A stretch of 64,000 bases of DNA from Coprenecus sp949297365 (GCA_963931055.1 OZ006987.1:1736001-1800000), one strand, 5' to 3'; numbered from the stretch's first letter, positions 1 to 9,568 are shown. The notes: a model not told the origin generated them from the letters alone. Made by a program: numbers and translations.

Positions 1-2
1 AC

Positions 3-1676
3 TGCGACAGCCTGCAGGGCTTTTATGACTGCGAACCCGGGATGACCGTAGGTGAACTTTCCCGGAAAATAGACGCCGGATGCGGATATCCGGTAGTGGC
101 CGCACTGGTGGACAATATGCTGAAGGAACTGACCTTTCCGATATACACTCCGCACACCATAAAGTTTCTGGACTGCACTCATCCGGATGGACGCAGGACC
201 TATTCCAGGTCTTTGTCATTCGTGCTGCAGAAAGCCGCCGTGGACATGTTCCCCGACCTGCAGCTGTTTCTGGACTATACCCTGCCCAACGGTCTGTACG
301 GAGAGTTGCGCAGACCCGTGGACGGTGATGTCTTCGTCACGGAGCCGGCAGGAGCCGACAAGGTCGGGGCATTGAGAAGGCGGATGGAAGAGCTTATCCG
401 GGCCGACCTGCCGTTCGAAAAGACCAAGATGACCAATGACGAGGCCGCCGCCCTGTTCCGCAGGAACGGGCGCAGTGAGAAAGCCGCTCTCGTAGCGGAC
501 ATGGAGAAATTCTTTGTCTCGGTATACCTGCTGGACGGCTATGCCGACACTTTCTACGGCCCGCTGCTGGAGCGCACGGGGCAGATCGACGTATTTGACC
601 TCATTCCCTATGGTGAGGGATTCTGCCTTCAGGCTCCATCGGCCAGCGACCCGTCGGTAATATCTCCGTACAAATACCAGGACAAGCTCAGCGCGGTGTT
701 TAAGGAAAACTCCGAATGGTGCTCCATCCTCGGAGCCCACGGCATCGGCTCGGTCAACGAGTCCGTCAAGAAAGGTCAGGCCCGGGAACTGATCGCCGTA
801 GCCGAGTCCCTGCACGAGAGGAAATACGTCAAGATTGCCGACATGATCCATGACAGGCGCGATAAAGTAAAGCTGGTCCTCATAGCCGGCCCGTCCAGCA
901 GCGGCAAGACGACCACCTCAAAGCGTATAGCGTTGCAGTGTAAGGTGCTGGGTCTCAATCCGCTCGTAATAGCGATGGACGACTACTTCCTCAATCGGGA
1001 GAAGACGCCCAGGGATGCAAACGGAGAATACGACTTCGAAAGCATCTACGCCCTGGACCTGCCCTTTCTCGGGGCCCAGCTCAACGACCTCTTTGACGGG
1101 AAGGAGGTGGAGCTGCCCAAATATGATTTCGTGAAGGGTGAGCGGCATTTTGACGGCCGCAGGATGAGGATGAAAGAGGGGGACATACTGATCATGGAAG
1201 GTATCCACGCCCTCAATCCCGAGCTGACAAAGCATATTGACGGTGAGAAAGTCTTCCGCGTCTTCGCCTCTGCCCTTACCTCCCTGTCGGTGGACGAGAA
1301 CAACTACATCTCCACTGCCGACAACCGCCTGCTGCGCCGTATGGTCCGGGACAACTTCACCCGGGGCATTACTCCCGAAGAGACCATCCTGCGCTGGAAG
1401 AGTGTCCGTGCCGGTGAGGAGAAGAACATCTTCCCCTTCCAGGAGAACGCCGATGTGATGTTCAACTCCGCCCTGCTCTTCGAGCTGCCCCTGCTGCGCT
1501 ACTATGCCGAGCCGCTGCTTGAGCGCATCCCGCCTCTGTCGGAAGCCTACGCCGAAAGTGTGCGCCTGCGCAAGTTCCTCTCCTACATCACCCCTTTGAC
1601 TCCGGATGAGATAGACTGCATCCCCCCGACTTCCGTCATGCGCGAGTTTATAGGAGGAAGTACATTCGAGTATTGA
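3..1676 (+). CDS. Nucleoside (uridine-type) kinase with TGS/ThrRS-like N-terminus, 5' partial
   Basis: Cytoplasmic P-loop kinase of the uridine kinase type, expected to phosphorylate a nucleoside at the 5' position with ATP or GTP. The frame is open from base 3 with no stop before the first ATG at 42. The residues before that ATG (SLQGFYDCEPG) read as a TGS-like domain, so the true start lies outside the window. The first half resembles the N-terminal and editing-like part of threonyl-tRNA synthetase. The P-loop GPSSSGKTT lies at 888-914, followed by a kinase region with MDDYF and a MEGIHALNP motif. The C-terminus is complete. Substrate specificity is inferred from the family only. Confidence 0.88.
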   Translation, partial: CDSLQGFYDCEPGMTVGELSRKIDAGCGYPVVAALVDNMLKELTFPIYTPHTIKFLDCTHPDGRRTYSRSLSFVLQKAAVDMFPDLQLFLDYTLPNGLYGELRRPVDGDVFVTEPAGADKVGALRRRMEELIRADLPFEKTKMTNDEAAALFRRNGRSEKAALVADMEKFFVSVYLLDGYADTFYGPLLERTGQIDVFDLIPYGEGFCLQAPSASDPSVISPYKYQDKLSAVFKENSEWCSILGAHGIGSVNESVKKGQARELIAVAESLHERKYVKIADMIHDRRDKVKLVLIAGPSSSGKTTTSKRIALQCKVLGLNPLVIAMDDYFLNREKTPRDANGEYDFESIYALDLPFLGAQLNDLFDGKEVELPKYDFVKGERHFDGRRMRMKEGDILIMEGIHALNPELTKHIDGEKVFRVFASALTSLSVDENNYISTADNRLLRRMVRDNFTRGITPEETILRWKSVRAGEEKNIFPFQENADVMFNSALLFELPLLRYYAEPLLERIPPLSEAYAESVRLRKFLSYITPLTPDEIDCIPPTSVMREFIGGSTFEY

Positions 1677-1682
1677 GACCTG

Positions 1683-2852
1683 CTATCGGAGCCAGGTTTC
1701 GGGGTTCTGCTTGTCGGTGCCCTTCCAGAGCTGGAAGTGGAGCTCGGCGTTGCCATCCTCGTTGGTACTGATCTGTCCGATGCGGTCTCCGGTATTCAGT
1801 TTGTCTCCGCTCTTGACAAAGACCTGCCTGAGCTTGCAGTAGAATGTGAAGTATTCGCCGTGCTGGACGAGGACGCACTGGTCGTAGCCGGGCATTACCA
1901 GTACCTGCTTGACCACTCCGTCAAAGACAGCGGTGGCGTTGCTGCCGGCGGGAGACGATATGTTGATACCGTTGTTGTACGGCATTTTGAGGTTCTTGAA
2001 TACCGGATGATAGGTCTGTCCGAATTTCTGAATGACCACTCCGTTCTGTACCGGCCACGGCAGCCTGCCCTTGTTCTCTCCAAATTTGGCCGACAGGGCG
2101 TAATCCACTTTCTCTCCTTTCCCGGCTTTCTGCTGCCTTACAGCCTCGGCCAGGATTCTCTCGATCTCCTTGTTGAGCCGCTCCACTTCCTTCTGCTTCT
2201 GCTTGAGTTCCTTTTTCAGGGATTTCTCATTTTTTGTCAACTGGACGACCATACTGTTCATCTTCTTCTCTTCGGCCGTCAGGGTCTCTCTTTCCCGCTC
2301 TCTTTCAGTCCGGGCGGCTACGGATTCCGCCTTAAGGCCTTCCAGCCGGGCCGTCTCCATACGCAGTTCATATTCGGTGTCCTTGATCTGCGTGGCTTGT
2401 CTGCGGATTGAGGAGGAGATGTTCTTCAAGTAGGACCATCTGCGCAGACCCTGATTGATGTCCTTGCTGGAAAGAAGATACATGAACCATATCTTGTTGT
2501 CCCGGGTCTTGTAGGCTCCGAGCACCAGGTCCGCGTGGTATTTTCTGAGCGTGTCCAGTCTGGCATTCAGACGGTCTATCTGGGCGTTTGTCCCGGCTAT
2601 GTCCTTGTTGTAGCCGGCTATGTCGCTGTCCAGCTGAGCTATCAGTTTCTTTCTGGCGTTGAGCTTCTGTCTCGTCAGGATAAGAGTGTTGAGGCTTTCC
2701 TTACGCTTGCTGGTGTTGGCGTCCAGCTGCTTGTCGATAAGGGCGATTTCCTGCTCTATCTGCTTTTTACGCTCTTTCTGCCGGCTGACATCCTGTGCGA
2801 GGACAGGGACTGCGGCAAGGACAAGCAACAATATGGTCGTCAGTCTTTTCAT
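1683..2852 (-). CDS. EnvC-like coiled-coil protein with degenerate LytM (M23) domain
   Basis: Exported cell-wall protein of 389 residues. It has a signal peptide (MKRLTTILLLVLAAVPVLAQ), a long Lys/Glu/Arg-rich coiled coil over about residues 20-250, and a C-terminal LytM domain. Active LytM enzymes use H...D and HxH zinc ligands. Here the first site reads NNGINISSP, the second CKLRQVF and the last ELHFQLW, so most ligands are replaced. This matches the EnvC type, which activates amidases rather than cutting peptidoglycan itself. The start overlaps the stop of the TPR gene by 4 bases (ATGA), so the two are translationally coupled. Target amidases are not visible in the window. Confidence 0.85.
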   Translation of the reverse strand: MKRLTTILLLVLAAVPVLAQDVSRQKERKKQIEQEIALIDKQLDANTSKRKESLNTLILTRQKLNARKKLIAQLDSDIAGYNKDIAGTNAQIDRLNARLDTLRKYHADLVLGAYKTRDNKIWFMYLLSSKDINQGLRRWSYLKNISSSIRRQATQIKDTEYELRMETARLEGLKAESVAARTERERERETLTAEEKKMNSMVVQLTKNEKSLKKELKQKQKEVERLNKEIERILAEAVRQQKAGKGEKVDYALSAKFGENKGRLPWPVQNGVVIQKFGQTYHPVFKNLKMPYNNGINISSPAGSNATAVFDGVVKQVLVMPGYDQCVLVQHGEYFTFYCKLRQVFVKSGDKLNTGDRIGQISTNEDGNAELHFQLWKGTDKQNPETWLR

Positions 2853-4552
2853 TGTTTCTTTATCTGTTCCCTTCTCTCCTGTATTTTAGCACTCAGGCCC
2901 ATATCCGGATCCAGTCTGTCGGCATTGCCCCAGTATAGGAAGGCCAGATTGTATTCTTTCAGTGCGAACAGGGTCTCCGCATAGTGGTCGAGTATTACGG
3001 CACTTGAGTCACCTCCGTATATCTTGGCCTTCTCCAGGTATTTCCGCGCTTCCTGATAGTCTCCGGTCAGATAGAGCAGCCATCCGTATGTGTCCAGATA
3101 GGTCGGATTCTCCGGCTCGTTGAGTACGGTCTTCCGGCTCATCTCCAGGGCTTTTTTCAGCTGACGGCCCTCCTCGCTGAGATAGTAGGCGTAGTTGTTG
3201 AGGATGGGGCTGTAATTGTCGTCGATCTTAAGGCCTTTCTCGTAGCATGAATACGATTTGCGTCGGTCGCCTGTCTCGTGATAAAGGTCGCCGAGCGATC
3301 CGTAGCAGTTGAGGAGAACCGGATGGTCGTCCGGTGCGGCTTTGAGTATCTGGCGGTACATGTCTATGGCTGACCTGGTGTCTCCTTTCTGCCAATAGGC
3401 GATGGCTATGAGTTCCCGGAGAGTGAAGTGGTCCGGGAACAGGCTCAGGGTCTCTTCAGCTACTGGAATCAGGGCATCCCAGTCCTGCATATAATAGAGC
3501 TGTCCCATATATGTCATGCGGACAGATTCTATATCAGGATGAAGTTCCATGTTCCGGTGCAGGATGTCCATCCCTCTGTCGGTGCTGTCGATGGCGATGA
3601 AGTACATTCCGGCCATAGTCAGAACTGATGTGTCCGTAGGGTGGGCATTCAGAGTGCTTACAACCATGGTGTCTACCTGTGGCCTGAATATCTGGACCAT
3701 GCCTGAGGGGAAGATGATTTCCTCAATATAGCTGGTTTTCATCAGAGGGCTGATCTGCGGGTCTGCCAGAAACGGATCGATGCTTTTGAAGAAATTGATG
3801 AAATCCCGTTTGACCCGGTATATCTCCGCCATTCCGAAGTATGCCGGGGTATAGTCAGGTTCCATGGATACAGCCTCTTGGTAATAATGCAGGGCGGTGG
3901 AATCATCGTATCTGGTCTTGTAGAGGTCGCCGAGAATGAGGGCTGTCCTGGGAGACGGGGAATATTCATTCATCTTGAGAGCCTGAGTCAGGGCCTCGTC
4001 GTACTTGCTCTGCGCCATAAGTATCTCGTACCGGGCATTGCCGGTGATCTCCGAGTATCCGCGCATCCGGTCAATCCGGTCCAGGATTTCCAGAGCCTCG
4101 TCCAGCCTGTTGTTCCGCATCAGAAGATCGGTCAGCTCATAATAGTAACTGCTTTTGTCCGGGTAGTCCTCAATCAATGCGCTGTAGGCATCTATGGCGC
4201 GGTCGGACTCTCCTATGCCGCTGTACAGCCTGGCGGTGGTCAGCCTGTACCATTGGTTCCCGGGAGAGAGACTGGCGGCTTTGCCGAGATACTCAAATGC
4301 CGTGTCTGTGTCGTTTTCCCCGAGCCGGATCATGGCCAGGTAGTACCATGCGGCGTCATTTTCGGGATTAAGCCTTACGCTTTCGGACAGCATCTTGCCG
4401 GCTTCGGCATAATTTCCTGCGCAGTATTCGCGGACACCTTCTATATAGTAATCCGCCGCACTGACCGAATCCTTATCGGAAGCATGTGCCGGGGCGATGC
4501 CGGATGACAGCAGCAGTATGACCTGAAATATGATTGTGGCGTATAATTTCAT
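2849..4552 (-). CDS. Exported tetratricopeptide-repeat protein
   Basis: Protein of 567 residues with an N-terminal signal peptide (MKLYATIIFQVILLLSSGIA) followed by TPR units over nearly the whole length, for example DAAWYYLAMIRLGENDTDTA and PTYLDTYGWLLYLTGDYQEA. TPR arrays are protein-protein scaffolds, and export places this one in the periplasm, possibly lipid-free. It is the first gene of a two-gene unit with the EnvC-like protein. In many Bacteroidales a DUF4292 gene sits between these two; here it is absent and the genes overlap directly. The promoter is the minus-strand element at 4576-4583. Confidence 0.82.
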   Translation of the reverse strand: MKLYATIIFQVILLLSSGIAPAHASDKDSVSAADYYIEGVREYCAGNYAEAGKMLSESVRLNPENDAAWYYLAMIRLGENDTDTAFEYLGKAASLSPGNQWYRLTTARLYSGIGESDRAIDAYSALIEDYPDKSSYYYELTDLLMRNNRLDEALEILDRIDRMRGYSEITGNARYEILMAQSKYDEALTQALKMNEYSPSPRTALILGDLYKTRYDDSTALHYYQEAVSMEPDYTPAYFGMAEIYRVKRDFINFFKSIDPFLADPQISPLMKTSYIEEIIFPSGMVQIFRPQVDTMVVSTLNAHPTDTSVLTMAGMYFIAIDSTDRGMDILHRNMELHPDIESVRMTYMGQLYYMQDWDALIPVAEETLSLFPDHFTLRELIAIAYWQKGDTRSAIDMYRQILKAAPDDHPVLLNCYGSLGDLYHETGDRRKSYSCYEKGLKIDDNYSPILNNYAYYLSEEGRQLKKALEMSRKTVLNEPENPTYLDTYGWLLYLTGDYQEARKYLEKAKIYGGDSSAVILDHYAETLFALKEYNLAFLYWGNADRLDPDMGLSAKIQERREQIKKQ

Positions 4553-4575
4553 GCTGAGTAATTATTATACCGAGA

Positions 4576-4624
4576 CAAATATACAATATTCAAGCCGAAG
4601 ATGCAGCAATTTCGTTTATTTTTG
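4576..4624. promoter_or_regulatory. Divergent promoter pair
   Basis: Two Bacteroidetes -7 elements back to back: TATATTTG on the minus strand (4576-4583) for the TPR/EnvC unit and TATTTTTG on the plus strand (4617-4624) for the ECF sigma gene, each at a normal distance from its start codon. Confidence 0.6.
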
Positions 4625-4646
4625 CATCTAATAAGAAGACACAGAA

Positions 4647-5207
4647 ATGTCGTCAGGCAGTTTTGACCGAGCAAGTGAAGAAGAGCTTGTCCTGGGATGC
4701 CAGAGACAGGACAGAAAGGCCCAGCGGGCTTTATACGAGAGGTACTCCTCCCGTATGTTTTCTGTTTGTATGAGGTATGCCAGGGACAGGGGGGAGGCGG
4801 AGGACCTGCTGCAGGAAGGCTTTATGACGGTCTTCACCAAGATAGGCTCATTCAATGCGCTGGGCTCTCTGGAGGGATGGATGCGGAAGGTGTTTGTGAC
4901 TACCGCACTGATGAAATTGAGGAAAGGAGACGTGCTCAAGGATGCGGCTGATGTGGATGATGCGGCAAGAAAGGTGATGAGCGACGATGATATTCTGGCC
5001 GGAATAAGCGGCAGGGACATCGTGAGGATCATCTCGGGAATGCCGGACGGTTTCAAGGCGGTCTTCAATATGAGCGTGATCGAGGGGTACTCGCATCCGG
5101 AGATAGCCGAGAGACTGGGCATATCCGAAGGCACCTCGAGATCTCAGCTCAGCAGGGCCCGGACATGGTTGCAGGAGAAACTGCAGGAATGGAGGAAAAA
5201 CAGATGA
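4647..5207 (+). CDS. ECF RNA polymerase sigma factor
   Basis: Sigma-70 family factor of 186 residues, the usual ECF length. Region 2 (about residues 20-90) contains ALYERYSSRMFSVCMRY and the EAEDLLQEGFMTVF core-binding helix. Region 4 (about 125-178) has the helix-turn-helix EGYSHPEIAERLGISEGTSR that reads the -35 element. There is no region 3. Its last codons overlap the start of the anti-sigma/barrel gene (ATGA), the usual arrangement for a sigma factor with its own regulator. It has its own promoter at 4617. The regulon cannot be read from the window. Confidence 0.92.
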   Translation: MSSGSFDRASEEELVLGCQRQDRKAQRALYERYSSRMFSVCMRYARDRGEAEDLLQEGFMTVFTKIGSFNALGSLEGWMRKVFVTTALMKLRKGDVLKDAADVDDAARKVMSDDDILAGISGRDIVRIISGMPDGFKAVFNMSVIEGYSHPEIAERLGISEGTSRSQLSRARTWLQEKLQEWRKNR

Positions 5208-6382
5208 AAGACGAGATATTCGATAGGAAGATTAAAGAACTGGCGGATTCTTATTCAGAGGCTCCGGCCCCGGAACTTTGGGATAGAATCGAGTCCGGTC
5301 TTGACCGTAGGCGCAGGATGGTGAGATGGAGAAGATCTGTGTCCTATGCGGCAGCGGCAGCTGTTGTGGCAGGATTTTTTGTAACAGCTTTGTTATATCC
5401 TTCGGATCCGATGCCGCAGCAGGATGTGCTTGCAGTGGCCGGACAGGAGGCCGTCAGCGGAGAGGACGGCCATGTGCGGGAGTTGATTCCGGCTCTGATA
5501 CCGGTACGGACAGTTGAGGGCAGGGTCTCGGTGCAGGACAGACCTGTGATGTCTGTGGTTAGCCGTCCGGCGGCCGCAGTGCCCCTGAAGTCTTCTCAGT
5601 CCGATGAAAGGATAGGAACTGTCGCTCTGGAGGTGCGGAAGAATATTGAGAAAAGCAAGCCGTCTCTTCCGTCAATCTACGACAAGAGAGTGCAGACTGA
5701 ATATATAGCCATGGCCGGAGATATGGATGTGGCTGCGGACAGAAAGAAACCTTCATTCTCTATAGCCGCAAGCGGACATCTCTCACCTACCGATGCCACC
5801 GGCAATGTGGATTTCTCTCAGCCCAGCTATACCCTCGGAGGCAGTACGGCTTCATCATCTGTGGGTATGCTGCCGGTTTCTGAACCAAGACATTATTTCC
5901 CGGTATCCGTGGGTCTTGAGCTCAAATATTCATTCCTCAATGACAGGCTTGGAGTGGGCCTGGGTGTCAACTATACATTCCTGAACAGTCAGTACGACGC
6001 TCTTGTAGACAGGACGTATGAGGGCGATGTGGAGCAGTCCATACATTATATAGGAGTTCCGTTGAATTTCTATGTCAATATCCTTTCAGGCAAGCGGCTT
6101 ACATTCTATGCCAATGCCGGATGTATGGTGGAGAGGGCTGTCAGGGTGGATTATGATATAACGGATTTGTATGGGATACGGTACCGCAAGAGTCTGGATC
6201 CTGTCGGGGTTCAGTGGTCGGCCAATGTGGGCATAGGCTTGGAATACCGTATCTGGGATTTCATGGGTATATACGTGGATCCGCGTCTGACTTATTTCTT
6301 TGACTGCGATCAGCCTTATTCGGTCAGGACGGAGCAGCCCCTGCAGTTCAATCTTGAACTGGGCTTCCGTTTCCATATCTGA
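5204..6382 (+). CDS. Anti-sigma-like protein fused to an outer-membrane beta-barrel
   Basis: The start at 5204 is chosen because it overlaps the sigma-factor stop (ATGA); the longer frame from 5165 begins inside the sigma gene. The 392-residue protein has a short cytoplasmic segment (PELWDRIESGLDRRRR) resembling an anti-sigma N-terminus, one membrane helix (SYAAAAAVVAGFFVTALLY, about residues 46-65), a low-complexity Ser/Pro/Val stretch to about 220, and a C-terminal part with alternating beta strands ending in LELGFRFHI, typical of porin-like barrels. It probably holds the sigma factor inactive from the inner membrane while its C-terminus reaches the outer membrane. Its 3' end overlaps the convergent ABC gene by 35 bases. 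Confidence 0.78.
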   Translation: MKDEIFDRKIKELADSYSEAPAPELWDRIESGLDRRRRMVRWRRSVSYAAAAAVVAGFFVTALLYPSDPMPQQDVLAVAGQEAVSGEDGHVRELIPALIPVRTVEGRVSVQDRPVMSVVSRPAAAVPLKSSQSDERIGTVALEVRKNIEKSKPSLPSIYDKRVQTEYIAMAGDMDVAADRKKPSFSIAASGHLSPTDATGNVDFSQPSYTLGGSTASSSVGMLPVSEPRHYFPVSVGLELKYSFLNDRLGVGLGVNYTFLNSQYDALVDRTYEGDVEQSIHYIGVPLNFYVNILSGKRLTFYANAGCMVERAVRVDYDITDLYGIRYRKSLDPVGVQWSANVGIGLEYRIWDFMGIYVDPRLTYFFDCDQPYSVRTEQPLQFNLELGFRFHI

Positions 6383-7124
6383 GCTTGAGTTCCTTGGCCA
6401 TTCTGGATGCGAAGATGAACTCCTCCAGCTCCTTATTGTCGGACAGAAGGATGTCCTTGTTGGAACCCTCCCACAGTTTTCTGCCTTTGTAGATGAACAG
6501 CACCTTGTCTCCGATCTCCATTACGGAGTTCATGTCGTGGGTGTTGATGATGGTCGTGATGCCGTACTCCCTGGTGATTTCCTGTATCAGCCTGTCTATC
6601 ATCACAGATGTCTGTGGATCCAGGCCTGAGTTGGGCTCGTCGCAGAAGAGATATTTGGGATTGAGCGCGATGGCTCTGGCGATGCCGACCCTTTTCTGCA
6701 TTCCGCCCGAGAGTTCGGAGGGATATTTGTCATTGACGTTTTCCAGACCGACCCTTCTGAGGCAGAAATTGACTCTGTCCAGCTTCTCGGACCGGCTCAT
6801 GTCGGAGAAGAAGTTCAGGGGAAACATCACATTTTCCTGGGCGGTGGCGAAGTCGAACAGGGCACTGCCCTGGAACAGCATTCCGATCTGGCTCCTTGTG
6901 GCTTTCTTCTCCTTCATCGGCAGCTTGTTGAAGACCACGTCTCCGAACAGAACCTCTCCCTCGTCGGGCTCCAGCAGTCCGATTATGGACTTCAGAAGTA
7001 CGGTCTTTCCCGAGCCGCTGGCTCCTATCACCAGGGAACATTCTCCCGGACGGTACTGAGTGGAGATGTCGCTTATGGCCGCTCTGCCGTCGAAGTATTT
7101 TGTCAGATGGTGTACGGTTATCAT
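6348..7124 (-). CDS. ABC transporter ATP-binding protein, MlaF type
   Basis: ATPase of 258 residues for an MlaE-type lipid (phospholipid) transporter at the inner membrane. Walker A is GASGSGKT, the signature is LSGGMQKRVGIARA and Walker B is YLFCDEPNSGLDP; the 'PNSGLDP' variant is common in Mla ATPases. It follows the permease directly, with a one-base stop/start overlap (TAATG). An MlaD-like MCE protein is not present in the window, as is common in Bacteroidetes where it lies elsewhere. The last 35 bases overlap the convergent barrel gene. Confidence 0.93.
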   Translation of the reverse strand: MITVHHLTKYFDGRAAISDISTQYRPGECSLVIGASGSGKTVLLKSIIGLLEPDEGEVLFGDVVFNKLPMKEKKATRSQIGMLFQGSALFDFATAQENVMFPLNFFSDMSRSEKLDRVNFCLRRVGLENVNDKYPSELSGGMQKRVGIARAIALNPKYLFCDEPNSGLDPQTSVMIDRLIQEITREYGITTIINTHDMNSVMEIGDKVLFIYKGRKLWEGSNKDILLSDNKELEEFIFASRMAKELKLRYGNGSPVQD

Positions 7125-7867
7125 TACAGCATGATTCTGGTTAGGATGAGGTTGGAGATGAGGATCAGGGCACTGGCTGCCACTATTGCCGTGGTGGATG
7201 ACTTTCCTACGCCCAGGGAGCCACCCTTGGCGTAGTATCCGTAATACGCTGATATGGAACTTATGATGAAACTGAACACAGCCGTCTTTATCAGACTGTA
7301 TGTGATATAGTAGCCGTTGAACGCGAAACGGATGCCGGTGATGTAGTCCTGGACCTTGATCATGCCGGTCAGGTATATGGTCAGCCAGCCGCCCAGCAGC
7401 CCCATCGCTATGCTCATGAGCGTAAGCAGCGGGTTGAGGAGGGTGGTGGATGTGATCTTGGGCAGGACCAGGAAGTTGGCGGAGTTGATGCCCATCATCT
7501 CCATCGCGTCTATCTGCTCAGTGATCCGCATGGTCCCTATCTCGGAGGAGATGTTGGAGCCTATCTTGCCGGCCAGAATGAGGCACACCATGGTGGAGCA
7601 GAACTCCAGGACAAGGGACTCACGGGTCATGTATCCGATGTACATCTTCGGCAGGAAGGGGGAAGTCATGTTGTTGGCGGTCTGGATGACCAGAACGGCA
7701 CCGATAAATACGGATATCAGGGCGATGAGCGGTATGGAGTTGATGACCAGTTTCTCGGCCTCGATGAAGAACTGCCTGACGGACAGCCGCCACTTTTCGG
7801 GCCGCCTGAACACCAGCCTGAGGAACATCAGATACCGTCCGGTCTCGTATAGGAAATGCCTTATCAT
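7124..7867 (-). CDS. MlaE-family ABC transporter permease
   Basis: Integral inner-membrane protein of 247 residues with the MlaE fold: an N-terminal amphipathic region, then about five hydrophobic segments, including NSIPLIALISVFIGAVLVIQ and a C-terminal AIVAASALILISNLILTRIM. The conserved MlaE segment GxELGTMRxTEQIDAxExM appears as SSEIGTMRITEQIDAMEMMG. It forms the transmembrane channel for the ATPase encoded downstream. The pair is expected to maintain outer-membrane lipid asymmetry; direction of transport is not deducible here. Confidence 0.93.
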   Translation of the reverse strand: MIRHFLYETGRYLMFLRLVFRRPEKWRLSVRQFFIEAEKLVINSIPLIALISVFIGAVLVIQTANNMTSPFLPKMYIGYMTRESLVLEFCSTMVCLILAGKIGSNISSEIGTMRITEQIDAMEMMGINSANFLVLPKITSTTLLNPLLTLMSIAMGLLGGWLTIYLTGMIKVQDYITGIRFAFNGYYITYSLIKTAVFSFIISSISAYYGYYAKGGSLGVGKSSTTAIVAASALILISNLILTRIML

Positions 7868-8023
7868 GTCCTCAAAGGTACGGATAATATCGTTAAAGTG
7901 GCCGGAGAATTTTTAAAAACATAAAAAGTTTCTTTATTAATGCCTTGTCTGTAAAATATCTGCTGACTGTCTGTTGCCGGAAACAAATGCCCGGATTATC
8001 TTGCCCCGGTTAATTGTTCAGAT

Positions 8024-9568
8024 ATGAGTGACAGCGGTTCTTTGTGCAGGACATTCAGCGCGACATGCATCGGTCTGGATGTCGTTAGAGTGACGGTGGA
8101 GGTGTCCATCAGTCCCGGTGTGGGTGTTTTTCTGGTCGGCTTGCCGGACAATGCGGTGCGGGAGTCCTTGCTTCGGGTCACGACGGCCATGCAGCGCAAC
8201 GGGTTCTCCATACCGGGGCGGAAAACGGTGGTCAATATGGCTCCTGCCGATATCAAGAAAGAAGGCTCGGGCTATGACGCGGCGATAGCTGTGGCGATGC
8301 TGACGGCCTCAGGACAGATGTTCTTCCCGAATCCGGACAAGTTCCTGATAATGGGGGAACTGGCATTGGACGGCCGGCTTCGGAAGATACGCGGAGCCCT
8401 GCCGGTGGCGGTAAAGGCTGCGGAGATGGGTTTTCGCGCACTGGTGCTGCCGCGTGAGTCGGCGGCCGAAGCCTCGTGGGCGGAGAACATAAAGGTGTAC
8501 GGGGTGTCAGACCTGCAGGAGATGGCCGTCGTGTTGGGAGAGCAGGAAGAAGCCTCGGTATTTGAAGTGCCTAAAAGACAGTACAGCCCTTCTGTGGAGG
8601 AACCGCTGTTTGATTTCTCGGAGGTTGCCGGGCAGTATTTTGCCAAACGCGGTCTGGAGATAGCGGCTTCGGGCGGACACAACGTCCTGATTTACGGCCC
8701 GCCCGGCTCCGGCAAGAGCATGATGTCCAAGTGTATGGCATCTATCCTGCCGCCTATGAGCCTTGGAGAGGCTATTGAGACCAGTATGGTGTATTCGGTG
8801 GCGGGACTGCTGGATGAGAGTACGGGACTGCTTACCCGCCGGCCTTTCCGATCCCCGCATCATACGGCCAGTATGGTGGCGATGGTCGGAGGCGGCAGCA
8901 GGGCTGTCCCTGGTGAGATTTCGCTGGCTCACAATGGTGTCCTGTATCTGGACGAGGTTGCCCAGTTTGCTCCGGGAACGTTGGAGGTGTTGCGTCAGCC
9001 TCTGGAGGACAGGCATATTACGGTATCGAGGGCCAGGTACAAGGTGGATTTTCCGGCCTCATTCATGCTGGTGGCCTCGATGAACCCATGCCCGTGCGGC
9101 TATGCCGGAGAGGATGACGGCAGGTGTACATGCACTCCGGCGGTGATTCACCGTTACCGTTCCAGGCTCTCCGGCCCGTTTCTGGACAGAATGGACCTCA
9201 ATATCAATGTGAAGGCAGTGGACAGCCGCTCTATGTCCATGGCACCTTCGGAGGAGAGCAGCAGTGTTGTGGCAGAAAGGGTCGCCGCCGTAAGGGCATT
9301 ACAGGCACGGAGGTTTGCCGGTGAGGGTATATTCACCAATGCACAGATGCTTCCGTCTCATCTCCAGCGTTTCTGTAAGGTCGGAGAGGATGCGGCGCGG
9401 CTTCTGCAACGGCTGATGGACAGTTACCGTCTCTCGGCCAGGGGCTATGTCCGTATCCTGAAAGTAGCGCGTACTATCGCAGATATGTCCGGCTCGGAAG
9501 AGATCAGGCCGGAGCACGTATCGGAAGCCGCCCAGTACCGCTTCCCGGACAGCTACAGCAGCGTCTAA
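8024..9568 (+). CDS. YifB/ComM family Mg-chelatase-like AAA+ ATPase
   Basis: Protein of 514 residues with the three ComM parts: an N-terminal Lon-like ChlI domain (about 1-165), an AAA+ Mg-chelatase core with Walker A GPPGSGKS near residue 225 and Walker B VLYLDEVAQF, and a C-terminal Mg_chelatase_C helical domain ending in RYRFPDSYSSV-like residues. A Cys cluster (PCPCGY...RCTC) sits after the sensor region, as in other YifB proteins. In Vibrio, ComM is a branch-migration helicase used in natural transformation; in other bacteria its role is less clear. It is a single-gene unit. Confidence 0.93.
   Translation: MSDSGSLCRTFSATCIGLDVVRVTVEVSISPGVGVFLVGLPDNAVRESLLRVTTAMQRNGFSIPGRKTVVNMAPADIKKEGSGYDAAIAVAMLTASGQMFFPNPDKFLIMGELALDGRLRKIRGALPVAVKAAEMGFRALVLPRESAAEASWAENIKVYGVSDLQEMAVVLGEQEEASVFEVPKRQYSPSVEEPLFDFSEVAGQYFAKRGLEIAASGGHNVLIYGPPGSGKSMMSKCMASILPPMSLGEAIETSMVYSVAGLLDESTGLLTRRPFRSPHHTASMVAMVGGGSRAVPGEISLAHNGVLYLDEVAQFAPGTLEVLRQPLEDRHITVSRARYKVDFPASFMLVASMNPCPCGYAGEDDGRCTCTPAVIHRYRSRLSGPFLDRMDLNINVKAVDSRSMSMAPSEESSSVVAERVAAVRALQARRFAGEGIFTNAQMLPSHLQRFCKVGEDAARLLQRLMDSYRLSARGYVRILKVARTIADMSGSEEIRPEHVSEAAQYRFPDSYSSV

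Noticed and set aside
216..851. Long antisense frame inside the nucleoside kinase gene
   Set aside because: Shadow of a high-GC gene; the sense strand has clear motifs.
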